Positions 1 through 7,341 of a stretch of DNA of 20,157 nt are shown here, piece after piece (within the stretch, counting starts at the first letter, position 1; the number at the start of each line of letters is the position of its first letter). Made by a program: the position numbers and the translations under genes. Source of the stretch: a virus; IMG/VR virus record IMGVR_UViG_3300022074_000487, positions 1 to 20,157 of that record, one strand, 5' to 3'. The notes under the pieces were generated by a model that was given only the letters and a program-made list of their open reading frames with translations, searched no databases and was not told the origin of the DNA.

Positions 1-1173
1 AATGCATCAGACGTTACTAAGCGAAACAGAAATGGACAGACAGCGTCTGGCTTATATTCTCTTTTTATCCCAATGGAGTGGAACTACGAAGGATTTATTG
101 ATGAGCACGGAAGCCCAGTCTTCAATAATCCGGATCATGAAGTCTACGATCCACATGGGGAATTAATAGATGTAGGTGTAATAGATAACTGGCAAAATGA
201 AGCAGATGGTTTAAGAAACGATCAAGATGCTTTAAATGAATTTTACCGCCAGTTTCCAAGAACTACAGAACATGCTTTTAGAGATGAAACAAAAAACAGT
301 ATATTTAACTTAGTAAAAATATACGAACAAATAGATTACAACGAAGAAATGTCTAGAAGTTTAGGTATTTCAACAGGTAGTTTTCAATGGGTTAACGGTG
401 TAAAAGATTCAAGCGTTATATTTTATCCAGATCCAAAAGGTAGGTTTAAAATAAGTTGGGTACCACCAACAAACATACAAAACAAAATTGTAATTAAAAA
501 CGGTATAAAATACCCTGGTAACGAACACATGGGCGCTTTTGGTTGTGACTCGTACGATATATCAGGAACTGTAGACGGTAAAGGTTCAAAAGGAGCTTTG
601 CATGGCCTAACTAAATTTAGCATGGAAGACGCACCAGCTAATACGTTTTTTTTAGAATATATAGCAAGGCCTCAGACCGCAGAGATGTTCTTTGAAGACG
701 TTCTAATGGCATTAGTATTTTACGGGATGCCTTTACTTGCAGAGAACAACAAACCTCGTCTATTGTATTATTTACGAAGACGTGGTTACAGAGGTTTTAG
801 CATGAACAGGCCAGATAAAATATGGAACAAATTATCTACTGCAGAAAAGGAAATAGGTGGTATACCAAACTCAAGCGAAGATATAAAACAAGCTCATGCT
901 GCTGCTATTGAAATGTATATACAAAGCCACGTGGGCATGAATACTGAAGGTCAATTTGGTAATTGTTATTTTAACGAGCTGTTAAATGACTGGGCTAAGT
1001 TTGACATAAACAAAAGAACAAAACATGATGCTTCTATAAGTTCTGGTCTTGCGATAATGGCTTGTAATAGGCATTTATATAGACCAAACGCTACAATAGA
1101 AAAACCAAAACTAAATATAAATATTGCTAAATATTCTAATCAAGGTAATATGTCTAAATTAATTAAAAAATAA
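1..1173 (+). CDS. Terminase large subunit, C-terminal part (5'-truncated by window edge)
   Basis: This is the C-terminal part of the ATP-driven motor subunit that packages phage DNA through the portal and cuts the concatemer. The frame is open from base 1, so the first in-frame ATG at 73 is internal. The ATPase domain lies outside the window. Just before that ATG the protein reads SGLYSLFIP, followed by MEWNYEGFIDEHG, a stretch that links motor and nuclease domains in related phage terminases. The nuclease (RNase H-like) fold is supported by three acidic positions: Asp in GCDSYD (codon 547-549), Glu in LAENNKPRLLYYL (742-744) and Asp in KHDASISSGLA (1027-1029). These match the usual metal-binding triad by spacing and context. 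The portal gene starts 2 nt after the stop, the standard terminase-portal pairing. Assignment rests on motifs and gene order; the catalytic residues are inferred. Confidence 0.9.
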   Translation, partial: NASDVTKRNRNGQTASGLYSLFIPMEWNYEGFIDEHGSPVFNNPDHEVYDPHGELIDVGVIDNWQNEADGLRNDQDALNEFYRQFPRTTEHAFRDETKNSIFNLVKIYEQIDYNEEMSRSLGISTGSFQWVNGVKDSSVIFYPDPKGRFKISWVPPTNIQNKIVIKNGIKYPGNEHMGAFGCDSYDISGTVDGKGSKGALHGLTKFSMEDAPANTFFLEYIARPQTAEMFFEDVLMALVFYGMPLLAENNKPRLLYYLRRRGYRGFSMNRPDKIWNKLSTAEKEIGGIPNSSEDIKQAHAAAIEMYIQSHVGMNTEGQFGNCYFNELLNDWAKFDINKRTKHDASISSGLAIMACNRHLYRPNATIEKPKLNINIAKYSNQGNMSKLIKK

Positions 1174-1175
1174 AT

Positions 1176-3584
1176 ATGATTGTAAAAAGTTATTTTCCTT
1201 CTCAAGTTGTGAGTGATGTGGAAAAAATAAGCTATGATTATGGTTTGAAAGTAGCTAAGGCTATTGAGGCTGAGTGGTTTTATACTGACAGAGGTAGTAA
1301 TAGATATAGAACTAACCATAACAATTTTCATAATCTTAGGTTGTATGCTAGAGGAGAACAATCAATACAAAAGTATAAAGATGAGTTGTCTATAAACGGT
1401 GATTTGTCTTATTTAAATTTAGACTGGAAACCAGTACCTATTATACCTAAATTTGTAGATATAGTAGTAAATGGTATTGCTGAAAGAACATATGACGTAA
1501 AAGCTTACTCTCAAGATCCTAATGGTGTAGCTCAAAGAACTAAGTATATGAATGATATACTAGAAGACATGAGAACCGAAGATTTTAAATCTGAAGTAAT
1601 GCAAGCAACAGGTTTAGACTTGTTTAAAAGCGACGTAGAATCTCTACCTCAAACTCAAGAAGAACTAGAACTTCACATGAAGTTAAATTACAAGCAGGCT
1701 GTAGAAATAGCAGAAGAGCAAGCTATAAATGTATTGTTAGAAGGAAATAAATACGAGCTTACTAAAAAACAATTTTATTACGATCTTACCGTTTTAGGTA
1801 TAGGCGCTGTAAAAACAAGTTTTAACACTTCTGAAGGTGTAACAGTTGAATATGTTGATCCGGCTGATTTAGTTTACTCATATACAGAATCACCTTACTT
1901 TGACAATATATATTACGTGGGTGAAGTTAAAAATATACCTATTAACGAGCTAGCAAAACAGTTCCCGCATTTAACACAAGAAGATTTAGAAGATATAGTT
2001 AAAAACAAAAATTATAATAAAACAAATTATAATCAAGGATATAATTATAACGAAGAAGACACAAATAAAGTTCAAGTTTTATATTTTAATTATAAAACAT
2101 ATATGAACGAGGTTTACAAAGTAAAAGAAACTGGTACTGGTGCAGATAAAATATTACCTAAAGATGATACGTTTAATCCACCAGAAGATTCTGACAACTT
2201 TGGTAAACTACACAGATCTATAGAGTGCTTGTATGATGGTGCTATTATTTTAGGTACAGACAAGTTACTTAAATGGGAAATGGCTAAAAACATGATGAGG
2301 CCAAAAAGCGATTTTACTAAAGTAAAAATGAATTATGCAATTGTAGCACCGCGTATGTATAAAGGACGTATAGAGTCTTTAGTACAGCGTATTACAGGTT
2401 TTGCTGATATGATACAGCTTACCCATTTAAAGCTACAACAAGTATTATCACGTATGGTACCAGATGGTGTTTATTTAGATGCCGATGGTTTAGCTGAAAT
2501 AGATTTAGGTAATGGTACAAATTATAATCCGCAAGAAGCTTTAAACATGTTCTTCCAAACAGGTTCTGTTATTGGTAGATCATTTACTTCTGAAGGTGAC
2601 ATGAACCCAGGTAAAGTACCGATACAAGAAATAACTAGTGGTAGTGGTGGTAGTAAAATGCAGGCGTTAATAGGTAATTACAACTACTACCTACAAATGA
2701 TAAGAGATGTAACTGGATTAAACGAAGCTAGAGATGGTAGTACGCCTGATAAAAACGCGTTAGTTGGCGTGCAGAAGTTAGCGGCAGCAAATTCTAATAC
2801 TGCGACAAGACACATATTACAGTCTGGTTTGTATTTAACTCAAGAGGTTGCAGAGTGTTTATCACTTAGAATATCTGATATTATAGAATACTCACCAACA
2901 AAAGATGCTTTTATACAAGCTATAGGCGCTCATAACGTTGCTACTCTTGAAGAAATGTCTAGTCTATACTTGTATGATTTTGGTATATTTATAGAGTTAA
3001 CGCCTGATGAAGAAGAAAAAGCTTTACTTGAAAACAACATACAAGTAGCTTTAGCACAGCAAACTATAGATTTAGAAGATGCTATTGATTTAAGAGAAAT
3101 AAAAAGCGTTAAGCTTGCAAACCAACTGTTAAAAATACGTAGAAAGAAAAAACAAGATAAAGACCAGCTGATTGCGCAACAAAATATACAAGCGCAAGCA
3201 CAAGCTAACATGCAAACACAGCAAGCATCTGCACAGCTTGAGGTTCAAAAAGAGCAAGCTAAATCTTCAGCTCAAGGACAATTAGAAAGTTTAAAAGCGC
3301 AGCTAGACAGTCAAAAATTATTACAAGAAGCTGAAATTAAAAAACAATTAATGGAAGTTGAGTTTAATTACAACGTGCAGCTAAGGCAAATGGAAAACGA
3401 AAGTGTTAAAAATAAAGAAAAAGAAAAGGAAGATCGTAAAGACGAAAGAACTAGAATACAAGCTACACAGCAAAGTGAGCTTATAGATCAAAGAAAAAGT
3501 GAAAAACCACCTAAAAACTTTGAGTCTGCAGGTAATGATATATTAGGAGGCGGATTTGATTTAGGTAGCTTTGATCCTAGATAA
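1176..3584 (+). CDS. Portal protein
   Basis: The portal is a ring at one capsid vertex; it docks the terminase, passes DNA, and anchors the tail. This 802-residue protein follows the terminase directly. Near residue 88 it has the segment PKFVDIVVNGIAERTYDVKA, typical of portal N-terminal halves. A central alpha/beta body follows, with a conserved-looking region of GRIESLVQRITGFADMIQLT and VTGLNEARDGSTPDKNALVG. Residues about 652-777 are a Gln/Lys/Glu-rich predicted coiled coil, which may form an extended barrel. The protein ends in a short Gly/Phe tail, NDILGGGFDLGSFDPR, after the charged helix. The length is at the large end for portals but usual for crAss-like phages, as I recall them. The start at 1176 is preceded by A/T-rich sequence with no Shine-Dalgarno. 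The identification is strong from position and sequence style. Confidence 0.92.
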   Translation: MIVKSYFPSQVVSDVEKISYDYGLKVAKAIEAEWFYTDRGSNRYRTNHNNFHNLRLYARGEQSIQKYKDELSINGDLSYLNLDWKPVPIIPKFVDIVVNGIAERTYDVKAYSQDPNGVAQRTKYMNDILEDMRTEDFKSEVMQATGLDLFKSDVESLPQTQEELELHMKLNYKQAVEIAEEQAINVLLEGNKYELTKKQFYYDLTVLGIGAVKTSFNTSEGVTVEYVDPADLVYSYTESPYFDNIYYVGEVKNIPINELAKQFPHLTQEDLEDIVKNKNYNKTNYNQGYNYNEEDTNKVQVLYFNYKTYMNEVYKVKETGTGADKILPKDDTFNPPEDSDNFGKLHRSIECLYDGAIILGTDKLLKWEMAKNMMRPKSDFTKVKMNYAIVAPRMYKGRIESLVQRITGFADMIQLTHLKLQQVLSRMVPDGVYLDADGLAEIDLGNGTNYNPQEALNMFFQTGSVIGRSFTSEGDMNPGKVPIQEITSGSGGSKMQALIGNYNYYLQMIRDVTGLNEARDGSTPDKNALVGVQKLAAANSNTATRHILQSGLYLTQEVAECLSLRISDIIEYSPTKDAFIQAIGAHNVATLEEMSSLYLYDFGIFIELTPDEEEKALLENNIQVALAQQTIDLEDAIDLREIKSVKLANQLLKIRRKKKQDKDQLIAQQNIQAQAQANMQTQQASAQLEVQKEQAKSSAQGQLESLKAQLDSQKLLQEAEIKKQLMEVEFNYNVQLRQMENESVKNKEKEKEDRKDERTRIQATQQSELIDQRKSEKPPKNFESAGNDILGGGFDLGSFDPR

Positions 3585-3612
3585 CAATTATTAATTATTA
3601 TTATATTATATT
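3585..3612 (+). promoter_or_regulatory. A/T-only translation leader before scaffold gene
   Basis: The 28-nt gap is A and T throughout except for its first base. It has no Shine-Dalgarno sequence. Its last 11 nt plus the first 11 nt of the gene are identical to the matching region of the gene at 6467. Unstructured A/T-rich leaders are the usual ribosome-loading signal in Bacteroidota, so this is probably the initiation region for the scaffold gene. I see no terminator and no TAnnTTTG-type promoter in it. Confidence 0.5.
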
Positions 3613-4812
3613 ATGGCAAAAAAGAAAAAAGAAGAAGTAGTCGAAAAGGCTACTGAAGACAACGTTGTAAAAGTTGATCTTAGTAAAAAAGAAATAAAAG
3701 AAGATGACAATGTCATCAAAGTAGATTTAAGTAAACCACCAACACCAAAAGAAGATGAAGTTACAGAAGAAGTTAAAGAAGATAACGCTGACGACAGCGG
3801 AGTGGTTGAGCTCGTTGAAGATGCCGACGCCACAGAAAAACAAGAAGAAGTACAGCCGGAAGCTGAAACACAAGAAGAGCAACCAGCTTTAGAAGAAGTT
3901 ACTGAAGAAGAAGTTCAAGAGCAAACAGAAGAGTTAGCGGAAGAAGTTCAAGAGGCTATAGAAGAAGCTCAAGAAACTGGTAAAGCAATACCTGAAAATT
4001 TACAAAAAGTTGTAGATTTTATGGAAGAAACTGGTGGTACACTAGAAGATTACGTACGTCTTAACCAAGATTTTTCTAGTTATGACGACATGACAATTCT
4101 TAGAGAATACTACAAACAAACAAAATCTCACTTAACAGATGATGAAATTAATTTTTTAATAGAAGATTCATTTTCATATGATGAAGAAGAAGACGAAGAA
4201 AGAGAGATTAAAAAGAAAAAGATAGCGTTAAAAGAGCAAGTTGCCAACGCTAAAAGCCACTTAGACGGGCAAAAGTCTAAATACTATGAAGAAGTTAAAG
4301 CTGGTTCAAGGTTAACACCTGAACAACAAAAAGCAATGAACTTCTTTAATAGATACAACAAAGAAAGCGAAGAGAACAAAAAAATAGCGGACAAACAAAC
4401 TAATACTTTTAAATTAAAAACTCAACAAGTTTTTAACGATAAATTCAAAGGTTTTGAATACAACGTCGGTGATAAAAAATATCGGTTTAACGTGAAGAAC
4501 GCTGGTGAGGTAAAAGAAACTCAAAGCGACATTAATAATTTTGTCAAGAAGTTCTTGAATGAAAATAATGAAATGTCAGATGCTAAAGGTTATCATAAAT
4601 CTCTATTTACAGCAATGAATCCCGACGCTATTGCTAAGCATTTTTACGATCAAGGCAAAGCTGATGCTATGAAAGATAGTGTTGCTAAGGCTAAAAACGT
4701 AAGTATGGATCCAAGGCAATCATTTTCTAATGATAACACTAGCGGGCCTAAAGTAAGAGTGCTTAACGATGATACTTCTTCTACTTTTAAGTTTAAAATT
4801 AAAAATAAATAA
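3613..4812 (+). CDS. Putative capsid scaffolding protein
   Basis: This 399-residue protein lies between portal and major capsid protein, the standard place for a scaffold, which templates procapsid assembly and then leaves. Residues 1-125 are very rich in Glu, Asp and Lys and look disordered. They carry a near-exact tandem motif, DNVVKVDLSK (16-25) and DNVIKVDLSK (32-41), 16 residues apart. Residues about 130-260 are mainly helical and charged, including a DEEEDEEREIKKKK stretch. The last 130 residues look like a folded domain, with FKGFEYNVGDKKYRFNV, GYHKSLFTAMNPDAIAKHFY and QGKADAMKD. A basic tail, FKFKIKNK, could bind the capsid shell, as scaffold C-termini often do. The scaffold role is inferred from position and composition. 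I see no protease motif, so a scaffold-protease fusion is unlikely. Confidence 0.72.
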   Translation: MAKKKKEEVVEKATEDNVVKVDLSKKEIKEDDNVIKVDLSKPPTPKEDEVTEEVKEDNADDSGVVELVEDADATEKQEEVQPEAETQEEQPALEEVTEEEVQEQTEELAEEVQEAIEEAQETGKAIPENLQKVVDFMEETGGTLEDYVRLNQDFSSYDDMTILREYYKQTKSHLTDDEINFLIEDSFSYDEEEDEEREIKKKKIALKEQVANAKSHLDGQKSKYYEEVKAGSRLTPEQQKAMNFFNRYNKESEENKKIADKQTNTFKLKTQQVFNDKFKGFEYNVGDKKYRFNVKNAGEVKETQSDINNFVKKFLNENNEMSDAKGYHKSLFTAMNPDAIAKHFYDQGKADAMKDSVAKAKNVSMDPRQSFSNDNTSGPKVRVLNDDTSSTFKFKIKNK

Positions 4813-4837
4813 ATAACTAATTTAAAATTACAAAATT

Positions 4838-6391
4838 ATGGCAATTACTCCTGGAGGTTTGTTAAATAGTGTACCAGCTACGCAGCAGGCTACATTATCA
4901 ACAAACTATTTAGATCTTGCGTCTACAGCTGGTGCTGGATGGGCGCAACAATATGTACCAGACCTAATGGAAAAAGAAGCTGAAGTTTTCGGACCGAGAA
5001 CTATTTCAGGTTTCTTAAATCAAGTTGGGGCTGAAGAGGCTATGACTGCTGACCAAGTTGTTTGGTCTGAGCAATCTAGACTACACTTATCTTATAAAGG
5101 AACAGTACAAACAAAAGCTGGTGGTACTGTAGTTTCTGGTGGTATTATTGATATCGACACTGATATTGATGGTAACTCTATGGATAAAATTCACGGTGTT
5201 AGAGTTAACGATCTTGTTATCGTTGCTGGTAGTGCTGGTGTTGTAAAATGTTTAGTAACTGAAGCTATTAGAGGTACTGCTACAGCTAACGCTTATATTG
5301 AAGTAGCTCCTTATGGTGTGGCTTCTTTAGATGCTGCTGGTTTTGAAGATTCTGATGCGATTACTATACTAGTTTACGGTTCTGAGTTTCAAAAAGGAAG
5401 AAGTTATAATACTGGCGCTAACGTTGGTAATGATGGAACTGCTACTGACTCAAGAGGTGCTAATGAGCCTTCTTTCAAGTCTTACATGAACAAGCCAATT
5501 ATATTAAAAGATTATTACGAGGTTTCAGGATCTGATGCTTCTAAAATTGGTTGGGTTGAAGTGTCTGCTGAAAACGGACAATCAGGTTACTTATGGTACT
5601 TAAAAGCTGAAGCTGATACTAGAGCTCGTTTTACTGACTACTTAGAAATGGCTATGTTAGAGTCAAAAATGGGTGGTGGTGCTAACGCAGGTGCTACTGG
5701 TCACCCAGTTGTTGCAGCTGCTGATTTAACTGACGATGCTTTTGATTTAGCTGCTGATACAGCTACAGGTACTCAAGGTTTATTCGATGCTATTGAATCA
5801 AGAGGTAATGTTACTTCTGGTGTTACTGGTGTTAATGCTGCTACTGACTTAGCTGAGTTCGATGCAATACTTGCTGAGTTTGACAAGCAAGGAGCTATTG
5901 AAGAGTACATGATGTTTGTTAACAGATCAACTAGCTTAGCTATTGATGATATGTTAGCTGCAATGAACTCTTACGGAGCTGGTGGTACTTCTTACGGAGT
6001 ATTCAACAACTCTGAAGACATGGCATTAAATTTAGGTTTCACTGGTTTCAGAAGAGGTTCTTATGACTTCTACAAGTCTGACTTCAGATACTTAAACGAC
6101 TTAGCTACAAGAGGTGGTATTAACGCTGCTGCTGGTGCTAACGCGCTTAGAGGGGTTATGATACCTGCTGGTACTTCTTCAGTTTATGATCAAACTGTTG
6201 GTGCAAGCATGAAGAGACCGTTCTTACACGTAAGATATAGAGCTTCACAAACTGATGACAGAAGATTAAAAACTTGGGTTACTGGTTCTGTTGGTGCTGC
6301 TACATCTGCTTTAGACGCGATGCAATTACACTTCTTATCAGAAAGATGTTTAATTACTCAAGGTGCTAATAATTTCATGTTAATGAAATAA
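4838..6391 (+). CDS. Major capsid protein (HK97 fold)
   Basis: This is the main shell protein of the head, 517 residues long. The N-terminal part, with WAQQYVPDLMEKEAEVFGPR, TISGFLNQVGAEEAM and QVVWSEQSRLHLSY, resembles major capsid proteins of crAss-like and marine Bacteroidota phages. Residues about 90-180 form a Gly/Val/Asp-rich beta segment that looks like an inserted barrel-like domain. The remainder fits the peripheral and axial domains, ending in a helix-rich QLHFLSERCLITQGANNF. Codon choice differs from neighbouring genes: I count 13 TTC and 6 TTT for Phe, against 1 TTC and 11 TTT in the next gene, as expected for a very highly expressed protein. A strong terminator follows 14 nt after the stop. 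The 25-nt upstream gap is A/T-rich and lacks a Shine-Dalgarno. The fold is inferred from the family. Confidence 0.9.
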   Translation: MAITPGGLLNSVPATQQATLSTNYLDLASTAGAGWAQQYVPDLMEKEAEVFGPRTISGFLNQVGAEEAMTADQVVWSEQSRLHLSYKGTVQTKAGGTVVSGGIIDIDTDIDGNSMDKIHGVRVNDLVIVAGSAGVVKCLVTEAIRGTATANAYIEVAPYGVASLDAAGFEDSDAITILVYGSEFQKGRSYNTGANVGNDGTATDSRGANEPSFKSYMNKPIILKDYYEVSGSDASKIGWVEVSAENGQSGYLWYLKAEADTRARFTDYLEMAMLESKMGGGANAGATGHPVVAAADLTDDAFDLAADTATGTQGLFDAIESRGNVTSGVTGVNAATDLAEFDAILAEFDKQGAIEEYMMFVNRSTSLAIDDMLAAMNSYGAGGTSYGVFNNSEDMALNLGFTGFRRGSYDFYKSDFRYLNDLATRGGINAAAGANALRGVMIPAGTSSVYDQTVGASMKRPFLHVRYRASQTDDRRLKTWVTGSVGAATSALDAMQLHFLSERCLITQGANNFMLMK

Positions 6392-6404
6392 GCACTTATT
6401 ATTT

Positions 6405-6445
6405 AAAGAGGTTGGGGTTAATTCCCCAACCCCTTTCTTTTTATT
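6405..6445 (+). terminator. Intrinsic (rho-independent) terminator after capsid gene
   Basis: Left arm AAAGAGGTTGGGG (6405-6417) pairs with right arm CCCCAACCCCTTT (6424-6436) around the 6-nt loop TTAATT. Twelve of 13 positions pair; only A6409 opposite C6432 fails. The T-rich tract CTTTTTATT follows at once. It is by far the most G/C-rich structure in the area, and its place after the capsid gene matches the late terminator after gene 10 in T7. As the genes downstream are on the same strand, it probably lets some transcription through. Confidence 0.9.
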
Positions 6446-6466
6446 AATTTTATTATATATTATATT
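6446..6466 (+). promoter_or_regulatory. A/T-only translation leader after terminator
   Basis: The sequence between the terminator and the ATG at 6467 is purely A and T, with no Shine-Dalgarno. The 11 nt before the start and first 11 nt of the gene (6456-6477) repeat those of the scaffold gene at 3602-3623. I could not recognise a promoter, though one might be expected if the terminator is efficient. Confidence 0.45.
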
Positions 6467-7285
6467 ATGGCAAAAAAACAAAAAACACAAGAGGTAGAGG
6501 TACCTGTTGTTGAAACACCAGTTGTTGAAACATCAAAACCTAAAAAAGTTGAACCTAAAAAACCAACTTGGGAAATAAAAGATAGAGTTTATTATTTAAA
6601 AGGCAATTTAAAACCTCTTTCTAAAATGATTAGATCTTCTGATATATTTTGGTTTGACGAAGAAAAAGGTTATCAAAGAGAGCTTAAATATTGCCAAAAT
6701 CAACAAACTTGTTTTGTAGATGAAATGAAAGGAGACCAAAGACTTTCTCATATTATATTTAGAAACGGAGTTTTGTTTGTAGAAAAAGAAAAAACAGTTT
6801 TACAAAAACTATTGTCTTTATATCACCCTCATGCAGGTAATATTTTTTATGAATATAATCCTAGTGAAATAGCTGAACAACAAATAGACATGCTAGAACT
6901 AGAAGCAGATGCAATAGTTACCGCTAGAAGTATGGATATTAATTTAGCAGAGGCTATACTACGTGTTGAAAACGGCTCTAAAGTTTCTAAGATGAGTTCT
7001 AGCGAACTTAAAAGAGATTTACTAGTGTTTGCTAGAAAAAATCCTTCTTTGTTTTTAGAATTAGCTAGTGATGACAATGTTCAATTAAGAAATTTTGGTA
7101 TTAACGCTGTAGAGCTTGGTATTATTAAATTAAGTCCAGACCAAAGAAACTTCATGTGGGGATCTAATAACAGACCTATTATGACAGTACCATTTGATGA
7201 GCATCCATATACTGCTTTAGCGCATTGGTTTAAAACTGATGAAGGTATGGAAATATATTCAAATATAGAAAAACGATTAAATTAA
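6467..7285 (+). CDS. Conserved virion-module protein, function unknown
   Basis: This 272-residue protein sits between the capsid gene and the connector candidates. Its N-terminus (about 1-38) is a low-complexity Lys/Pro/Val/Glu segment with a repeated PVVET motif, probably flexible. The rest appears folded: WEIKDRVYYLKGNLKPLS, a mixed region with YCQNQQTCFVDE, then a helical C-terminal half with VSKMSSSELKRDLLVFARK and FGINAVELGIIKLSPDQ, ending FKTDEGMEIYSNIEKRL. I recall similar proteins beside capsid genes of uncultured marine phages, but know no assigned function. Head completion, capsid decoration or connector roles are all possible from position. No signal peptide, membrane segment or catalytic motif is visible. 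It lies just downstream of the terminator, so its expression may be lower than that of the capsid protein. The start at 6467 is the only sensible one. Confidence 0.75.
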   Translation: MAKKQKTQEVEVPVVETPVVETSKPKKVEPKKPTWEIKDRVYYLKGNLKPLSKMIRSSDIFWFDEEKGYQRELKYCQNQQTCFVDEMKGDQRLSHIIFRNGVLFVEKEKTVLQKLLSLYHPHAGNIFYEYNPSEIAEQQIDMLELEADAIVTARSMDINLAEAILRVENGSKVSKMSSSELKRDLLVFARKNPSLFLELASDDNVQLRNFGINAVELGIIKLSPDQRNFMWGSNNRPIMTVPFDEHPYTALAHWFKTDEGMEIYSNIEKRLN

Positions 7286-7291
7286 TCAAAC

Positions 7292-7330
7292 TGTAGGAGC
7301 GGTCGCTCTACGGGGCGATCGCAAACTACA
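7292..7330 (+). promoter_or_regulatory. GC-rich element with two alternative hairpins
   Basis: In the 56-nt gap before 7342, a short GC-rich block stands out from A/T-rich surroundings. One fold pairs GCGGTCGC (7299-7306) with GCGATCGC (7315-7322), with one G-T wobble, and TGTAG (7292-7296) with CTACA (7326-7330). A competing fold pairs GTAG (7293-7296) with CTAC (7308-7311) and AGCG (7298-7301) with CGCT (7304-7307), with one bulged G. No T-tract follows, so it is not an ordinary terminator on the + strand. RNA processing, stability or translational control are possible; the role is unknown. Confidence 0.6.
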
Positions 7331-7341
7331 AAAAATAAAAT

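Noticed and set aside
73-75. ATG at 73 as the terminase start
   Set aside because: The frame is open upstream to base 1 and encodes conserved-looking terminase sequence (SGLYSLFIP), so the gene is truncated by the window edge.
3606-3833. 75-residue - strand frame rich in Ser/Thr
   Set aside because: It is the antisense of the Glu/Lys-rich scaffold start; its composition is a direct result of GAA/AAA codons read backwards.
7315-7322. GCGATCGC, identical to the HIP1 octamer abundant in cyanobacteria
   Set aside because: I noticed only this one copy, and it is explained as one arm of the hairpin; the start contexts and protein families point to Bacteroidota.
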